From Streptomyces sp. NBC_00443 (GTDB taxonomy: Bacteria; Actinomycetota; Actinomycetes; Streptomycetales; Streptomycetaceae), in NCBI RefSeq assembly GCF_036014175.1, contig NZ_CP107917.1:8432001-8496000 (forward strand): 64,000 bases of DNA. Reading direction: 5' to 3'. Below, one piece after another: positions 51,145 to 59,904 of the stretch. The number at the start of each line of letters is the position of its first letter. Position 1 is the stretch's first letter. The notes under the pieces are model-generated. The model was not told the DNA's origin and did no database searches. It was given only the letters and a program-made list of their open reading frames with translations. A program made the translations under genes and the position numbers.

Positions 51145-52257
51145 ATGGATCCCGTCAGCTATGAGGACTACCGCCCCGCCGAACGTCCGGGCTATCAAGC
51201 CGAGTTGGACGCAGTGGTCGCACAGGTGGCGCAGCGGACCGGCGCCTCCGTCGAGCGCGAGGCCGTCGGCCGCGCCGTCCGTACTGCCCACGGAAAGACG
51301 TACGGCCTTCTCAAGGCCACCGTCACGGTTGGTGACAACCGCGGCTCCCACGCCCAGGGCATCTTCGCCCGGCCCACCGTGTACGACGCCGTCGTCCGCT
51401 ACTCCAACGGCCTGGGCCACCAGCGTCCCGACCACCAGCTGGGCGCGGCGTGCGGGATGGGCATCAAGCTGTTCGGCGTCCCCGGCCGGTCACTGCTGGC
51501 CGATGAACCGGACACCGGTACCTTCGACCTGAACCTGATCAACAATGACGTCTTCTTCGCGAACACCGCGTATGACTACATGGTCATCGAGGAGCTGTTC
51601 GCGGAGCTGCCCGAAGGCCTGGCGAACCCCGCCCGCCGCAAGACCTGGATGGCGGAGTTCCTGACCCGCCGGGGCACGCTCACCGATCCCGCCGGCTGGC
51701 TGTGGGACGAACTGTTCGCCATGCTCTCGTTCACCACCGTCCCGCGCAGGAACCTGCTTTCGTACACCTACAACAGCATGGGTGCCTTCCGATACGGCGA
51801 CCACATCGCCAAGATCCGTACCGTGCCGACGGCCGAGTCCCTGGCCGCCCTCACACACCAGATCGTGGACGTGCGCGCGGACAACGAGGCGTTCCGCCGC
51901 ACGCTGGTTGCCGAGGCCACGGAGCGCGACCATTCCTTCGAGCTCCAGGTGCAGCTCAACACCGATCTGGCTCGTATGCCGGTGGACAACACCTCCGTGA
52001 AGTGGCCCGAGGAGTCGTCCCCCTGGGTGACCGTCGCCCGTGTGGACCTCCCGCGTCAGGACATCGGCGGGGAGGACAACGTGGCGGCCGCCGACGCCAC
52101 GTCGATCACACCGTGGCGCTCCCGGGAGGAGCACCGGCCCATCGGCGAGATCCAGCGGGTGCGGCAGGAGGTGTACCGGCGCTCGTCCATCGAGCGGCAC
52201 CGCATCAATGGACAACAGCGGCGCGAACCGGTCAGTAGCGCGCAACTGCTCGGTTGA
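51145..52257 (+). CDS. Catalase-family (heme-binding catalase-related) protein
   Basis: A 370-residue protein related to the catalase superfamily but shorter than true catalases (about 480-plus residues). Recognisable parts are AHGKTYGLLKATVTVGDN, GIFARPTVYDAVVRYSNG (the catalase R-x-SxG-type strand), CGMGIKLFGVPG and TFDLNLINNDVFFANTAYDY. Such proteins are often fatty-acid-hydroperoxide lyases or allene-oxide-synthase-like; the reaction is not determined. ATG 51145 follows AGAGAGG. The upstream AT-rich palindrome suggests induction by peroxides or similar stress. Confidence 0.75.
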   Translation: MDPVSYEDYRPAERPGYQAELDAVVAQVAQRTGASVEREAVGRAVRTAHGKTYGLLKATVTVGDNRGSHAQGIFARPTVYDAVVRYSNGLGHQRPDHQLGAACGMGIKLFGVPGRSLLADEPDTGTFDLNLINNDVFFANTAYDYMVIEELFAELPEGLANPARRKTWMAEFLTRRGTLTDPAGWLWDELFAMLSFTTVPRRNLLSYTYNSMGAFRYGDHIAKIRTVPTAESLAALTHQIVDVRADNEAFRRTLVAEATERDHSFELQVQLNTDLARMPVDNTSVKWPEESSPWVTVARVDLPRQDIGGEDNVAAADATSITPWRSREEHRPIGEIQRVRQEVYRRSSIERHRINGQQRREPVSSAQLLG

Positions 52258-52333
52258 GCCGGCACCGCCGCCCTCGTCGGTGCTGCGGGCCTGGGGGCGA
52301 ACTCCTCCGTCAGCTCAATGTGGCTGAACCGAC

Positions 52334-52666
52334 CTACCCCTGCTCGGGGACGGCCATCTCGCCCAGCAGCGACCAGTCCTCCTGCGGAATGTTCGCGTTC
52401 ACGATGCGGGGTGTCTCGATCAAATGGGGCGGCAACGTCTGCTGCGCGGCCCTGAAGTGCGCCGACTGCACGTGAGCAGCGCCTGCTTCGTCATCGCGGA
52501 AGGCCTCGACCAGGACGTACTCCGTGGGGTCGGCCACGCTTCGCGACCAGTCGAACCAGAGGCAGCCGGGCTCCCGGCGCGTGGCTTCGGTGAAGTCGGC
52601 GGCGATGTCCGGCCACCGGTCGGCATGCTCGGGACGGACTCGGAACTTGGCGGTGATGAAGATCAT
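52334..52666 (-). CDS. Antibiotic biosynthesis monooxygenase-domain protein (quinol monooxygenase-like)
   Basis: A 110-residue ABM-fold protein: MIFITAKFRVRPEHADRW, ATRREPGCLWFDWSRSVAD, EYVLVEAFRDDEAGAAHV and SAHFRAAQQTLPPHL. ABM proteins such as YgiN are cofactor-free, dimeric monooxygenases acting on quinols or polyketides; others are heme-degrading or non-enzymatic. Stop is convergent with the catalase-family gene. ATG at 52666. Confidence 0.8.
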   Translation of the reverse strand: MIFITAKFRVRPEHADRWPDIAADFTEATRREPGCLWFDWSRSVADPTEYVLVEAFRDDEAGAAHVQSAHFRAAQQTLPPHLIETPRIVNANIPQEDWSLLGEMAVPEQG

Positions 52667-52879
52667 CAGCCTTCGTGTCTCCTTGGACGTGGGTCGTCTC
52701 GGTTGCGGTCCGGCAGCAGATGACGGAGGCCGGCATGTGCGGCCCGTCCGGTATGCCGGGTGGTGCGGTTCGAAAGGGCCGGCATTGGAGTGCCGGCCAT
52801 GCCGGTCCGCCGAACGCGCTGTCGCCGGCTCGTACCCTGCGACCAGTGATACGTGGCGACAAGATCGTACGACGTAAGC

Positions 52880-53210
52880 CGCGCATGGGCAGGGCGTCCT
52901 GCCCGCGTCCGCCGGTCATTTTCCCGTACGACCGTCCGCGCATCGTCGCCCTCGACCGGCTCGACCTCCAGGGTGCCGGCGAAGGCGCGGCGCTCCGCGA
53001 CCAGGTCCGCGCCCAGCACCCGCGAGGCGGCCATGGCGAAGGCGGACTGGGCGGCCATGAGGTCGGCCGGGCCGGGACCGGTGACCAGGACGGTCTCACC
53101 GGGGTGCATGCGGACACCGCGGCACACCCCCGCCGCCACCGGAAACGACGACGGTCTGGCCGGGCTCGGGCTGCCCGGCGTCGATCAGGCCGATCGGGCC
53201 GGGCCGGGCC
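52880..53210 (-). pseudogene. Degenerate MDR-dehydrogenase fragments
   Basis: On the minus strand, IDAGQPEPGQTVVVSGGGG (near 53150-53200) and VRMHPGETVLVTGPGPADLM followed by AAQSAFAMAASRVLGADLV (near 53010-53125) resemble the Rossmann entries of quinone-oxidoreductase or alcohol-dehydrogenase proteins. They lie in different frames and no complete protein is possible. Weak; the GC-rich background can mimic such glycine-rich strings. Confidence 0.35.
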
Positions 53211-53366
53211 GGGTCGGATCAGGACAGGACGTGTTCGTGATCAAGGGAGCGATCCGGCGCGACGGCTCGATACATCCGACTATTTCTTCAACTCCGAGCC
53301 ACAGCCGTGTCATTGACAAGCCAGCGCTGCGATTCCATGCTCTGAACATCCGATGAATGGAGAGCC

Positions 53367-55748
53367 GTGGTGCAGGAATCCAGTTCATTCGTGAGACGCC
53401 AAGTACTCGGAGCCGCAGCGGGTGCAGCCGCAGCTGGCGTGATCCCCGCGGCGGCCCCGTCCCTGGCCGCGTCCGCGCAGACGGGCAGCTCGGAAAAGGA
53501 GGCTGAGTGGGTTGGCAAGGACGGCGTCTGGGGCGCCGTTCCGGACCCCGTGCCCGTGCCGCTCGAGGCCTATGCCGACAACGACGGCATCGACACCGCC
53601 TCGGCGCGCGGCGGGGACTTCGACGGGTCCGGCTACACCTTCCCTGGTGAGGAACTGACTGCCGGTCGCGTCGAAGTGGACGGGGTGTCCTACCTCTTCC
53701 CCTCATCCGGTTCCGGCCCGAACAACGTGGTCGCGATGGGGCAGCGCATCGAGCTCCCCAAGGGCCATCATCTGTCGCTGCTGTTCCTGACGGCCGGCAG
53801 CTACGGCGACGCGGCCGGTACCGCGACCGTGCACTACGCGGACGGATCGACGACCACGGCCCAACTCGGCGGAGGCGACTGGTATCAGGCGGGCGGCGCC
53901 CTCTCCGCCCCGTACCGGTACCGTCCGGACGGCACGAAGGACGAGCACCGCGTCGGCATCGGGTCGGCGGAGGTGTGGTGCGATGCCAGGCGCGAGGCCG
54001 TCGCGGTCACGCTGCCCATCACGCACCGTCCCGAGCCGAACAAGGCCTCTCTCCACGTGTTCGCGCTCACGGTCCAACCGGCCGCCCAGGGCAAGGCCCT
54101 GACGCTGCGTCATGCCCACTCCACGGCCTCGCTGCTGGATCCCGGCGGCGCCCAGAGCGTGGAGGCGACGCTCGTCAACGCGGGGACGGAGCCCGTCCTT
54201 GCGGCAGACGGCGTGACCGTGCGCGTGGACGTGCCCGGCGCCCGCACGGTGCGACCCGTGTCGGTGCCGCGTCTCGACCCGGGCGAACAGAGCCGCCTCC
54301 GCATCGGGATACGCAGCAGGGGACAGACGCCACCCGGAACCCAACAGGACGGCAGTGTCATCGCCCACGGTCGCGGCGGGCGGGCCGCCGTCGCGGGCAG
54401 TCGGCTCACCCTCGGTGTGGCCGACTACGAAGCGACGGACACCTCACTGGCCGGGCACCAGGCGCCGTACTGGTTCAGAGACGCCAAGTTCGGCATCTTC
54501 ATCCACTGGGGCGTCTACTCCGTCCCGGCCTGGTCGCCGGTCGGCAAGCAGTATGCCGAGTGGTACTGGAACCACATGCAGGACCGGAACAACGCCGTGT
54601 ACGCCCATCACGCACAGACGTACGGCGAGGACTTCGCCTACGACGACTTCATCCCCATGTTCCGGGCCGAACGGTTCGATCCGCGGGCGTGGGTGGAGCT
54701 GTTCCGGGACGCGGGCGCGCAGTACCACGTCCTGACCTCGAAACACCACGAGGGCTTCGCGCTGTGGGACACCAAGCTCTCCGAACGGAACTCGGTGAAG
54801 ATGGGGCCCGGGCGGGACCTGGTGCGCGAACTCTTCGACGCGTCGGCGAAGTACACACCCGAGCTGCACCGCGGTCTGTACTTCTCGATGCCGGAGTGGT
54901 TCAACCCCGACAACCCGTGGATGGGGCACGCTCCGCGCAATCCCTACACCCTCGAACCGCTGCCGTACACCGGATACGTCTCCGGCAAGGACTACGTGAA
55001 GGACTATCAGGCCCCGCAGATGCTGGAGCTGATCCACGACTATGCCCCGGAGCTGTTGTGGTGCGACATCGGAGGGGTCAACGACAGCCGCAACGTCCTG
55101 GCCGAGTACTTCAACCTTGCGAAGAACAGCCGCAAGCCGGTCGACGTGGCGGTCAACGACCGAGCCGGAATCCCCTTCCACGACTTCACCACGCCCGAGT
55201 ACACGACCTACGCGAACACCGTCGTGGCGAAGTGGGAGTCCAGCCGAGGCCTCGACCCGTTCAGCTACGGCTACAACCGGGCCACTCCCGATGACGCGTA
55301 TATGACGACGAAGGAGGTCGTGCACAACCTCGTCGACATCGTCTCCAAGAACGGCAACCTGCTCCTCGACATCGGCCCGCGTGCCGACGGCACCATCCCC
55401 GAGATCATGCAGACGCGGCTGCGTGAGACCGGCCGCTGGCTCAAGGTCAACGGCGAGGCGATCTACGACACCACCTACTGGTCCCGCATGGCGCAGCTCG
55501 GCGAGGACCTTCGTTTCACGGTGCGGCAGGGCAAGGCGTTCTACATCCACTCCCTGGCCGAGCCGGGAAGCCGCCTGACCGTCGAGGCGCCGGTGCCCAT
55601 CCGCAGCGGTGACAAGGTGACGCTGCTCGGCCACGACCGGCCGCTGACCTGGGCCGTGGGAGGTGGAGCACTGGTCATCGACGTGCCGGGGGCCGCTCGG
55701 GCGGCGGGGGAGCACGTGTGGGTCTTCAAGGTGAAGTGGAGCAACTGA
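53367..55748 (+). CDS. Secreted alpha-L-fucosidase (GH29) with N-terminal accessory domain
   Basis: A 793-residue protein. Tat-type signal: FVRRQVLGAAAGAAAAG then a cleavage-prone ASA near residue 37, so it is exported folded. Residues about 50-350 form a beta-rich accessory domain of unknown binding. The GH29 catalytic barrel starts near 365: WFRDAKFGIFIHWGVYSVPAW, YHVLTSKHHEGFALWDT and LLWCDIGGVN, where Asp567 is at the nucleophile position; NGNLLLDIGPRADGTIP closes it. A small C-terminal beta domain follows. It removes alpha-linked fucose from glycans. GTG 53367 follows GGAGAG. Confidence 0.9.
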   Translation: MVQESSSFVRRQVLGAAAGAAAAGVIPAAAPSLAASAQTGSSEKEAEWVGKDGVWGAVPDPVPVPLEAYADNDGIDTASARGGDFDGSGYTFPGEELTAGRVEVDGVSYLFPSSGSGPNNVVAMGQRIELPKGHHLSLLFLTAGSYGDAAGTATVHYADGSTTTAQLGGGDWYQAGGALSAPYRYRPDGTKDEHRVGIGSAEVWCDARREAVAVTLPITHRPEPNKASLHVFALTVQPAAQGKALTLRHAHSTASLLDPGGAQSVEATLVNAGTEPVLAADGVTVRVDVPGARTVRPVSVPRLDPGEQSRLRIGIRSRGQTPPGTQQDGSVIAHGRGGRAAVAGSRLTLGVADYEATDTSLAGHQAPYWFRDAKFGIFIHWGVYSVPAWSPVGKQYAEWYWNHMQDRNNAVYAHHAQTYGEDFAYDDFIPMFRAERFDPRAWVELFRDAGAQYHVLTSKHHEGFALWDTKLSERNSVKMGPGRDLVRELFDASAKYTPELHRGLYFSMPEWFNPDNPWMGHAPRNPYTLEPLPYTGYVSGKDYVKDYQAPQMLELIHDYAPELLWCDIGGVNDSRNVLAEYFNLAKNSRKPVDVAVNDRAGIPFHDFTTPEYTTYANTVVAKWESSRGLDPFSYGYNRATPDDAYMTTKEVVHNLVDIVSKNGNLLLDIGPRADGTIPEIMQTRLRETGRWLKVNGEAIYDTTYWSRMAQLGEDLRFTVRQGKAFYIHSLAEPGSRLTVEAPVPIRSGDKVTLLGHDRPLTWAVGGGALVIDVPGAARAAGEHVWVFKVKWSN

Positions 55749-55807
55749 GCGTCCCCTCCAGCTGCCATCGCTTGGGCGCTCCCCGCAGACGCGTCCAGGC
55801 GTTCGCG

Positions 55808-55924
55808 CTAACCCTTCGCCATCATCTCCGTGTCGTACCACTCGATGGTGGTGCCGATGAGGCTGGCGGCGACGATGCGTTTGAGGTTGCTCGGGGGTGG
55901 GGGAGCGGTGGTTGCGGAGGCCAT
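55808..55924 (-). pseudogene. Truncated 5' end of a second MHS transporter gene
   Basis: ATG 55924 starts MASATTAPPPPSNLKRIV followed by AASLIGTTIEWYD, the same as the transporter at 20310-21695, then diverges after TTIEWYD into TEMMAKG and a stop at 55808. The remaining 430 residues are absent. The ribosome site and about 125 bp of upstream DNA are conserved with the other copy, so a 38-residue peptide could still be made. Confidence 0.75.
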
Positions 55925-56050
55925 GTTCGCCACTTCCTCGTGTGCGGTGGGGACGGGTATGTGTTCGCACACGGTAGGAATCCGGCAGGTCAGGGGCACA
56001 TGTGGTGGGACTACAAAGTTCGGGGGCGGGGTGTGCGTGTTGCCCCTATG
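55832..56050 (-). repeat. Duplicate of MHS transporter promoter and 5' end (partner of 21604-21820)
   Basis: About 80-85% identical by eye over roughly 215 bp. Conservation upstream of the start codon is as high as in the coding part, including the CACATGTG palindrome. Confidence 0.75.
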
Positions 56051-56291
56051 TCGGGGCTTCGATAGCCGTACCGAGGTCTTGATCGGCAGTAGATCCGCCC
56101 AACCGGATGAAGGCATGTGGTGACGCACCCAGCGCTACCGGCAAGAGCTGAGACGAGTATCCGGTGGCCACGTCCTACCGAGGACTCAGTGCTGGCGGGA
56201 TGCGTCGCATGCTCGCTGCACACACGGTAGACACGACGCCATCCTCGGCGCCCTCCGGGCACGAGACGCCCGCACCTGAGTCCGATCGGTC

Positions 56292-57410
56292 TCAGTCCGA
56301 GCCGAGGGGAATCCGTAGGCGCACCCGGTAGCCACCCTCCGCGGTGGGGCCCGACTCCAGGGTGCCGCGCAGGATCTCGGCCCGTTCCCGCAGGCCGATC
56401 AAGCCGTGCTGGGAACCGGGCAGAGACAGGGAGAGACGCGTGGGCCGGGTGTTAATGACGGTCACTCCGACGTCGTCGCCGGCCTGCCACAGCTCGACGG
56501 AGGCCGTGGCGCCGGGGGCGTGCTTGCGGACGTTGGTCAATGCCTCTTGGACCGTGCGGTAGATGGCCCGTTGGGCGGGTGTGCCGACGGTCGGCGGAAG
56601 TTCACCCGCCAACTGCGTCTCAGCGCCGCTTGATTCCACCAGCTTGTGCAGCTCGGCGAGGGTGGGCTGAGGAGTCAGCTCGGTGGCATGGCCGCCGGAG
56701 GCGCGCAGCAGCGTGACCATGGTGCGCAGTTCGTCGAGGGTGTCGACGCTCAGCGAACGGATCGTGCGGGCGGCCTCTTTGGCGTCCGCGTCCCTGGCGG
56801 CGACCTGCAGGGCTCCTGCCCGTACGGCGATCAGGCTGACCTGGTGGGAGACCACGTCGTGCATCTCCCGGGCCAGCAGCGTACGTTCGCGGGCGATCAC
56901 GGCTTGGGCGTGCAGTGCCCGCTCGTGCTCCCTGGCCTCCTCGATCTCGACCAGCCGCCGTGCCAAGTCCCTTTGTGCCTGGATGAGTTGACCGAAGAGG
57001 ACCGGGGCGGCAGCGATTGCCAGGCTGTACACGAAGGCGATCAGCGTCATGGTCCGGTCGACCTCGGCGACGCCGGCGAGCGGCCAGGGGGTGCTGCTTG
57101 CCAGAGCGCTCAGTGCGACGCAGACCGCGAGGAGAGGGCGGTTGCGGGAGCGTTCGGCCAGGGTGAACAGCGCGACGAGCGGAGCGAGGGCGACATCCTG
57201 CATGAGCGCGATCGGCAGGGTCAGCAGGAACACGGCGAGCGGGAACCTGCGTCGGAAAGCCAGCGCGGCGCAGCCGAGCGCGGCCAGCGCGACGCCAAGT
57301 CGCGTGTCGTCCCAGAGGTTGAGCCAAATGTCCACGGCTGCCGCAGCCACCAGGAAGAGGTCGACGACCGGCGCGGGCACACGCGTCCACAGCGCGCGTG
57401 CGCGGCTCAT
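56292..57410 (-). CDS. Sensor histidine kinase, NarL-system (HisKA_3) type
   Basis: A 372-residue kinase. Four to five N-terminal transmembrane helices (to about residue 155), a short coiled segment, then HisKA_3 with phospho-acceptor His in LAREMHDVVSHQVSLIAVRAG near residue 185, and a HATPase_c with AIYRTVQEALTNVRKHA (N-box) and SQHGLIGLRERAEI (G-box). The signal is unknown, perhaps membrane state because there is no large sensor domain. Its start overlaps the response-regulator stop (57407-57410), so the regulator gene comes first in the operon. Confidence 0.9.
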   Translation of the reverse strand: MSRARALWTRVPAPVVDLFLVAAAAVDIWLNLWDDTRLGVALAALGCAALAFRRRFPLAVFLLTLPIALMQDVALAPLVALFTLAERSRNRPLLAVCVALSALASSTPWPLAGVAEVDRTMTLIAFVYSLAIAAAPVLFGQLIQAQRDLARRLVEIEEAREHERALHAQAVIARERTLLAREMHDVVSHQVSLIAVRAGALQVAARDADAKEAARTIRSLSVDTLDELRTMVTLLRASGGHATELTPQPTLAELHKLVESSGAETQLAGELPPTVGTPAQRAIYRTVQEALTNVRKHAPGATASVELWQAGDDVGVTVINTRPTRLSLSLPGSQHGLIGLRERAEILRGTLESGPTAEGGYRVRLRIPLGSD

Positions 57411-58111
57411 CGTCCGGCTTTCGGCTGCGGGGGCTCATCCAGCAGTCCGGCCCGCTGCGCCAGCAGCGCGGCCTGCACCCGGCTCGTCACCCGCAGCTTC
57501 GTGAGGATCGCGCTGACGTGGTCCTTGACCGTGCCGGCGCCCAGGTGGATGCGCGCCCCGATGTCCGCGTTCGACAGCCCCTCCGCCACCAGGACGAGGA
57601 CATCGCGCTCGCGGGCGGTGAGCAGCCGGACGCGGGCCGCCGCCTCGTCGACGGGCGCCTCGGTGCCGGGATGGCTGTGCAGCAGCGTCCGGGACGCCTT
57701 GGGGGACAGCACGACGCCGCCCGCGGCCAGGGTGCGCACCAGGTGGGCCAACTGCTCCGGCTCGGTGTCCTTGAGGAGGAATCCGGCCGCGCCGGAGTTC
57801 AGCGCGGTCAGGATGTACTCGTCGGCGTCCAACGTCGTCAGCATCGCCACCACCGGAGCGTCGGCCCTCGTCCGCAACTCCCGCAGGACGGTGAGTCCGT
57901 CGACGTCCGGCATCCGGATGTCCAGCAGAACCACGTCGGGCCGCTCCCGGCGGACGGTCTCCACGGCCTCGCCGCCGCTCGCGGTCGCGACGACCTCGAT
58001 GTCGTCGGACGCGCCCAGAATGAGCCCGAACCCGGACCGGACCAGTGCCTCGTCGTCCACCACCACTACCCGCACCACCGGGTTCACGCGCTCCGCCCCA
58101 CCTTCGTCCAT
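57407..58111 (-). CDS. NarL/LuxR-family response regulator
   Basis: A 234-residue regulator. Receiver domain residues about 10-130: acidic pair in VVVDDEALVR, phospho-acceptor Asp in VVLLDIRMPDVDGL, and Lys in FLLKDTEPEQL. LuxR helix-turn-helix near residues 165-225: LTARERDVLVLVAEGLSNADIG and VKDHVSAILTKLRV. Partner of the adjoining histidine kinase. The unit is divergent from the DUF418 gene, a probable target. ATG 58111 or GTG 58087 (with GGAG just ahead) may be the start. Confidence 0.9.
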   Translation of the reverse strand: MDEGGAERVNPVVRVVVVDDEALVRSGFGLILGASDDIEVVATASGGEAVETVRRERPDVVLLDIRMPDVDGLTVLRELRTRADAPVVAMLTTLDADEYILTALNSGAAGFLLKDTEPEQLAHLVRTLAAGGVVLSPKASRTLLHSHPGTEAPVDEAAARVRLLTARERDVLVLVAEGLSNADIGARIHLGAGTVKDHVSAILTKLRVTSRVQAALLAQRAGLLDEPPQPKAGR

Positions 58112-58277
58112 GTCGTCCGGCGCCTTGCCGCCTTGACCCTAGACCCCTGGTGAGGGCCGGCGGCCCGGCGAGCCGCAGCTCCAGCCACACGGCGGGGGTA
58201 TCACCCTCCGGTCGGCAGGGACACAGCAGACCTGTGCCGGGTACTCCCCGGCCCGCACGATCTTCAGGCTGACAGCC

Positions 58278-59483
58278 ATGACACAGCCCTCGAACACCGC
58301 CATGCTCCCGGCCGACGTCAAGGATCGGACACGCGAGAGCAGTAAGTCCCCGACGGGCACACCCGGCGTGGGCCGGCTGGTCGGCCTGGACCTGGCCCGC
58401 GGCCTCGCCGTCTTCGGCATGTACGCGGCCCATGTCGGCCCCGACCCCAGCGAGGGCGGAGTGATCGGGTTCCTGATGGAGCTGGCCCACGGTCGCTCCT
58501 CCGCCCTCTTCGCGTTCCTGGCGGGTTTCGCCGTCGTGCTCATCACCGGGCGCAGCAGCCCGAAGACGGGCCGGGCCGGACGCCAGGCCGTCGCCAAGGT
58601 GCTCATCCGGGCCATGATCCTGCTGGCCCTGGGGACAGCGCTGACCATGTCCGGCACCCCGGTCGAGGTGATCCTCGCCTTCTACGGCGTGTACTTCCTG
58701 CTGGTCCTGCCGCTGTACCGGCTCGGTACCGGTCCCTTGGCAGCCATAGCCGCGGGCACGGCCCTCGTCCTGCCCCAGGTGCTGTACGTGGTGCAGCCGA
58801 TGTTTCCCGACCGGGAATTCCCCTCGCCCGGCCGGCCCGACGACCTCGTCTCCCTGCTCTTCACCGGAAGCTACCCGGCCCTGACGTGGATCCCGTTCGT
58901 CATCGCCGGCATGGCCGTGGCCCGCCTCGACCTGGCCGCCACCGCCGTGCCCGCACGCCTGGCGTGGGCCGGTGTCGCGCTCGCGGTCATCGGATACGGC
59001 GGCTCCTGGCTGGCGCTCCACCTCGTGCCCGGCGCGCTCCCCGCCATCGGTGCATCCGGGTGGGGCGGGAACCCGGCGAGCGCGTGGTGGTCCGACACGG
59101 CCGGTGGCCCGTCGGACACCCCCTACTCGCTGCTGGTGGCCTCCCCGCACAGCGAGACGACGCTGTCGATCCTCGGCAGCACCGGCGTGGCGATCGTCGT
59201 CGTGACGGCCTGCGTCGCGGCAACGAGCCCCTTCCCCCGTCTGCGCCGCCTGGCGGGTCCGGTCGTCGCCGTCGGCTCCATGTCGCTGACCGCCTACGTG
59301 TTTCACATCGTCGGCATCCAGCTTCTCGGTATCGAGTCGCTGCCCGGGTCGCCGTTGCACGTGCTGGTCGGCTTCGTCGTGGCTGTCACGGTGTGCGCGG
59401 TGCTCTGGTCCCGGTTCTTCTCGCGTGGCCCACTGGAGTGGCTGATGGCGAAGGCGACCGGTGTCGCGCGCCACGTCCGGTGA
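58278..59483 (+). CDS. DUF418/HGSNAT-type multi-spanning membrane protein
   Basis: A 401-residue protein with about ten helices. Opening LVGLDLARGLAVFGMYAAHVG fits the heparan-alpha-glucosaminide N-acetyltransferase domain, and the C-terminal part (MSLTAYVFHIVGIQLLG, FSRGPLEWLMAKAT) fits DUF418. Members may move acyl groups across the membrane; substrate unknown. Divergent from, and likely controlled by, the two-component system 166 bp away, which makes a cell-envelope response plausible. ATG 58278. Confidence 0.8.
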   Translation: MTQPSNTAMLPADVKDRTRESSKSPTGTPGVGRLVGLDLARGLAVFGMYAAHVGPDPSEGGVIGFLMELAHGRSSALFAFLAGFAVVLITGRSSPKTGRAGRQAVAKVLIRAMILLALGTALTMSGTPVEVILAFYGVYFLLVLPLYRLGTGPLAAIAAGTALVLPQVLYVVQPMFPDREFPSPGRPDDLVSLLFTGSYPALTWIPFVIAGMAVARLDLAATAVPARLAWAGVALAVIGYGGSWLALHLVPGALPAIGASGWGGNPASAWWSDTAGGPSDTPYSLLVASPHSETTLSILGSTGVAIVVVTACVAATSPFPRLRRLAGPVVAVGSMSLTAYVFHIVGIQLLGIESLPGSPLHVLVGFVVAVTVCAVLWSRFFSRGPLEWLMAKATGVARHVR

Positions 59484-59904
59484 GACGGAGCACCCGCAGC
59501 TGAGCGAGGTGCCCGCCCGGGAGCGTCCCCGGACGGGCACCGGCCTCAGATCAGGATGTCGTGCCGGTCATCGTGCTTCCGGACTTGGTCACGTGGCCAG
59601 TTGGTCGGGCCGGCGTTGCCGCTGTCGGCGTACTCGAGGAGAAGGTGGCCTGGAGGGTCGCGTTGACGGCGTGGGCCCGGTTGCCGCCGCCGGGACGGCC
59701 GACTGCACATGGCAACCGGCAGCCCGTACCCGTGGCAGCTGCGGGTCGGCGGCCCGGACGGAACGGTGCACACCCGGCCCGCCGGCACGGCGGAGGCCGA
59801 CCTGCCGTACCCGGCCTGGACAGAACAGCCAGGACGGGGCCCCGCGGGGGCCCCGTCCTCGGCGCGGTTCGCCGCCGCCGCGCCCCACGAACAACCGGCC
59901 GGGA
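59484..59904. other. Gap between convergent genes
   Basis: About 420 bp. Contains the terminator at 59831-59859. Short frames exist on both strands but none shows a family I know. Confidence 0.5.
59831..59859. terminator. Strong terminator hairpin
   Basis: AGGACGGGGCCC (59831-59842) pairs perfectly with GGGCCCCGTCCT (59848-59859), loop of 5 nt. Lies 45 bp past the DUF4394 stop on the minus strand. Confidence 0.75.

Larger units (their letters stand above)
55749..56291. other. Gap with MHS transporter remnant
   Basis: 543 bp between the fucosidase gene and the histidine kinase. Holds the truncated transporter copy at 55808-56050; 56051-56291 has no recognised gene. Confidence 0.5.

Noticed and set aside
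56276-56294. Inverted repeat CTGAG...CTCAG at the kinase gene end as terminator
   Set aside because: Arms are short with mismatches and overlap the stop; too weak to call.
57435-59540. Long minus-strand open frame across the response regulator and DUF418 genes
   Set aside because: Spans two genes on opposite strands and is rich in Arg/Gly/Asp; a shadow of both.
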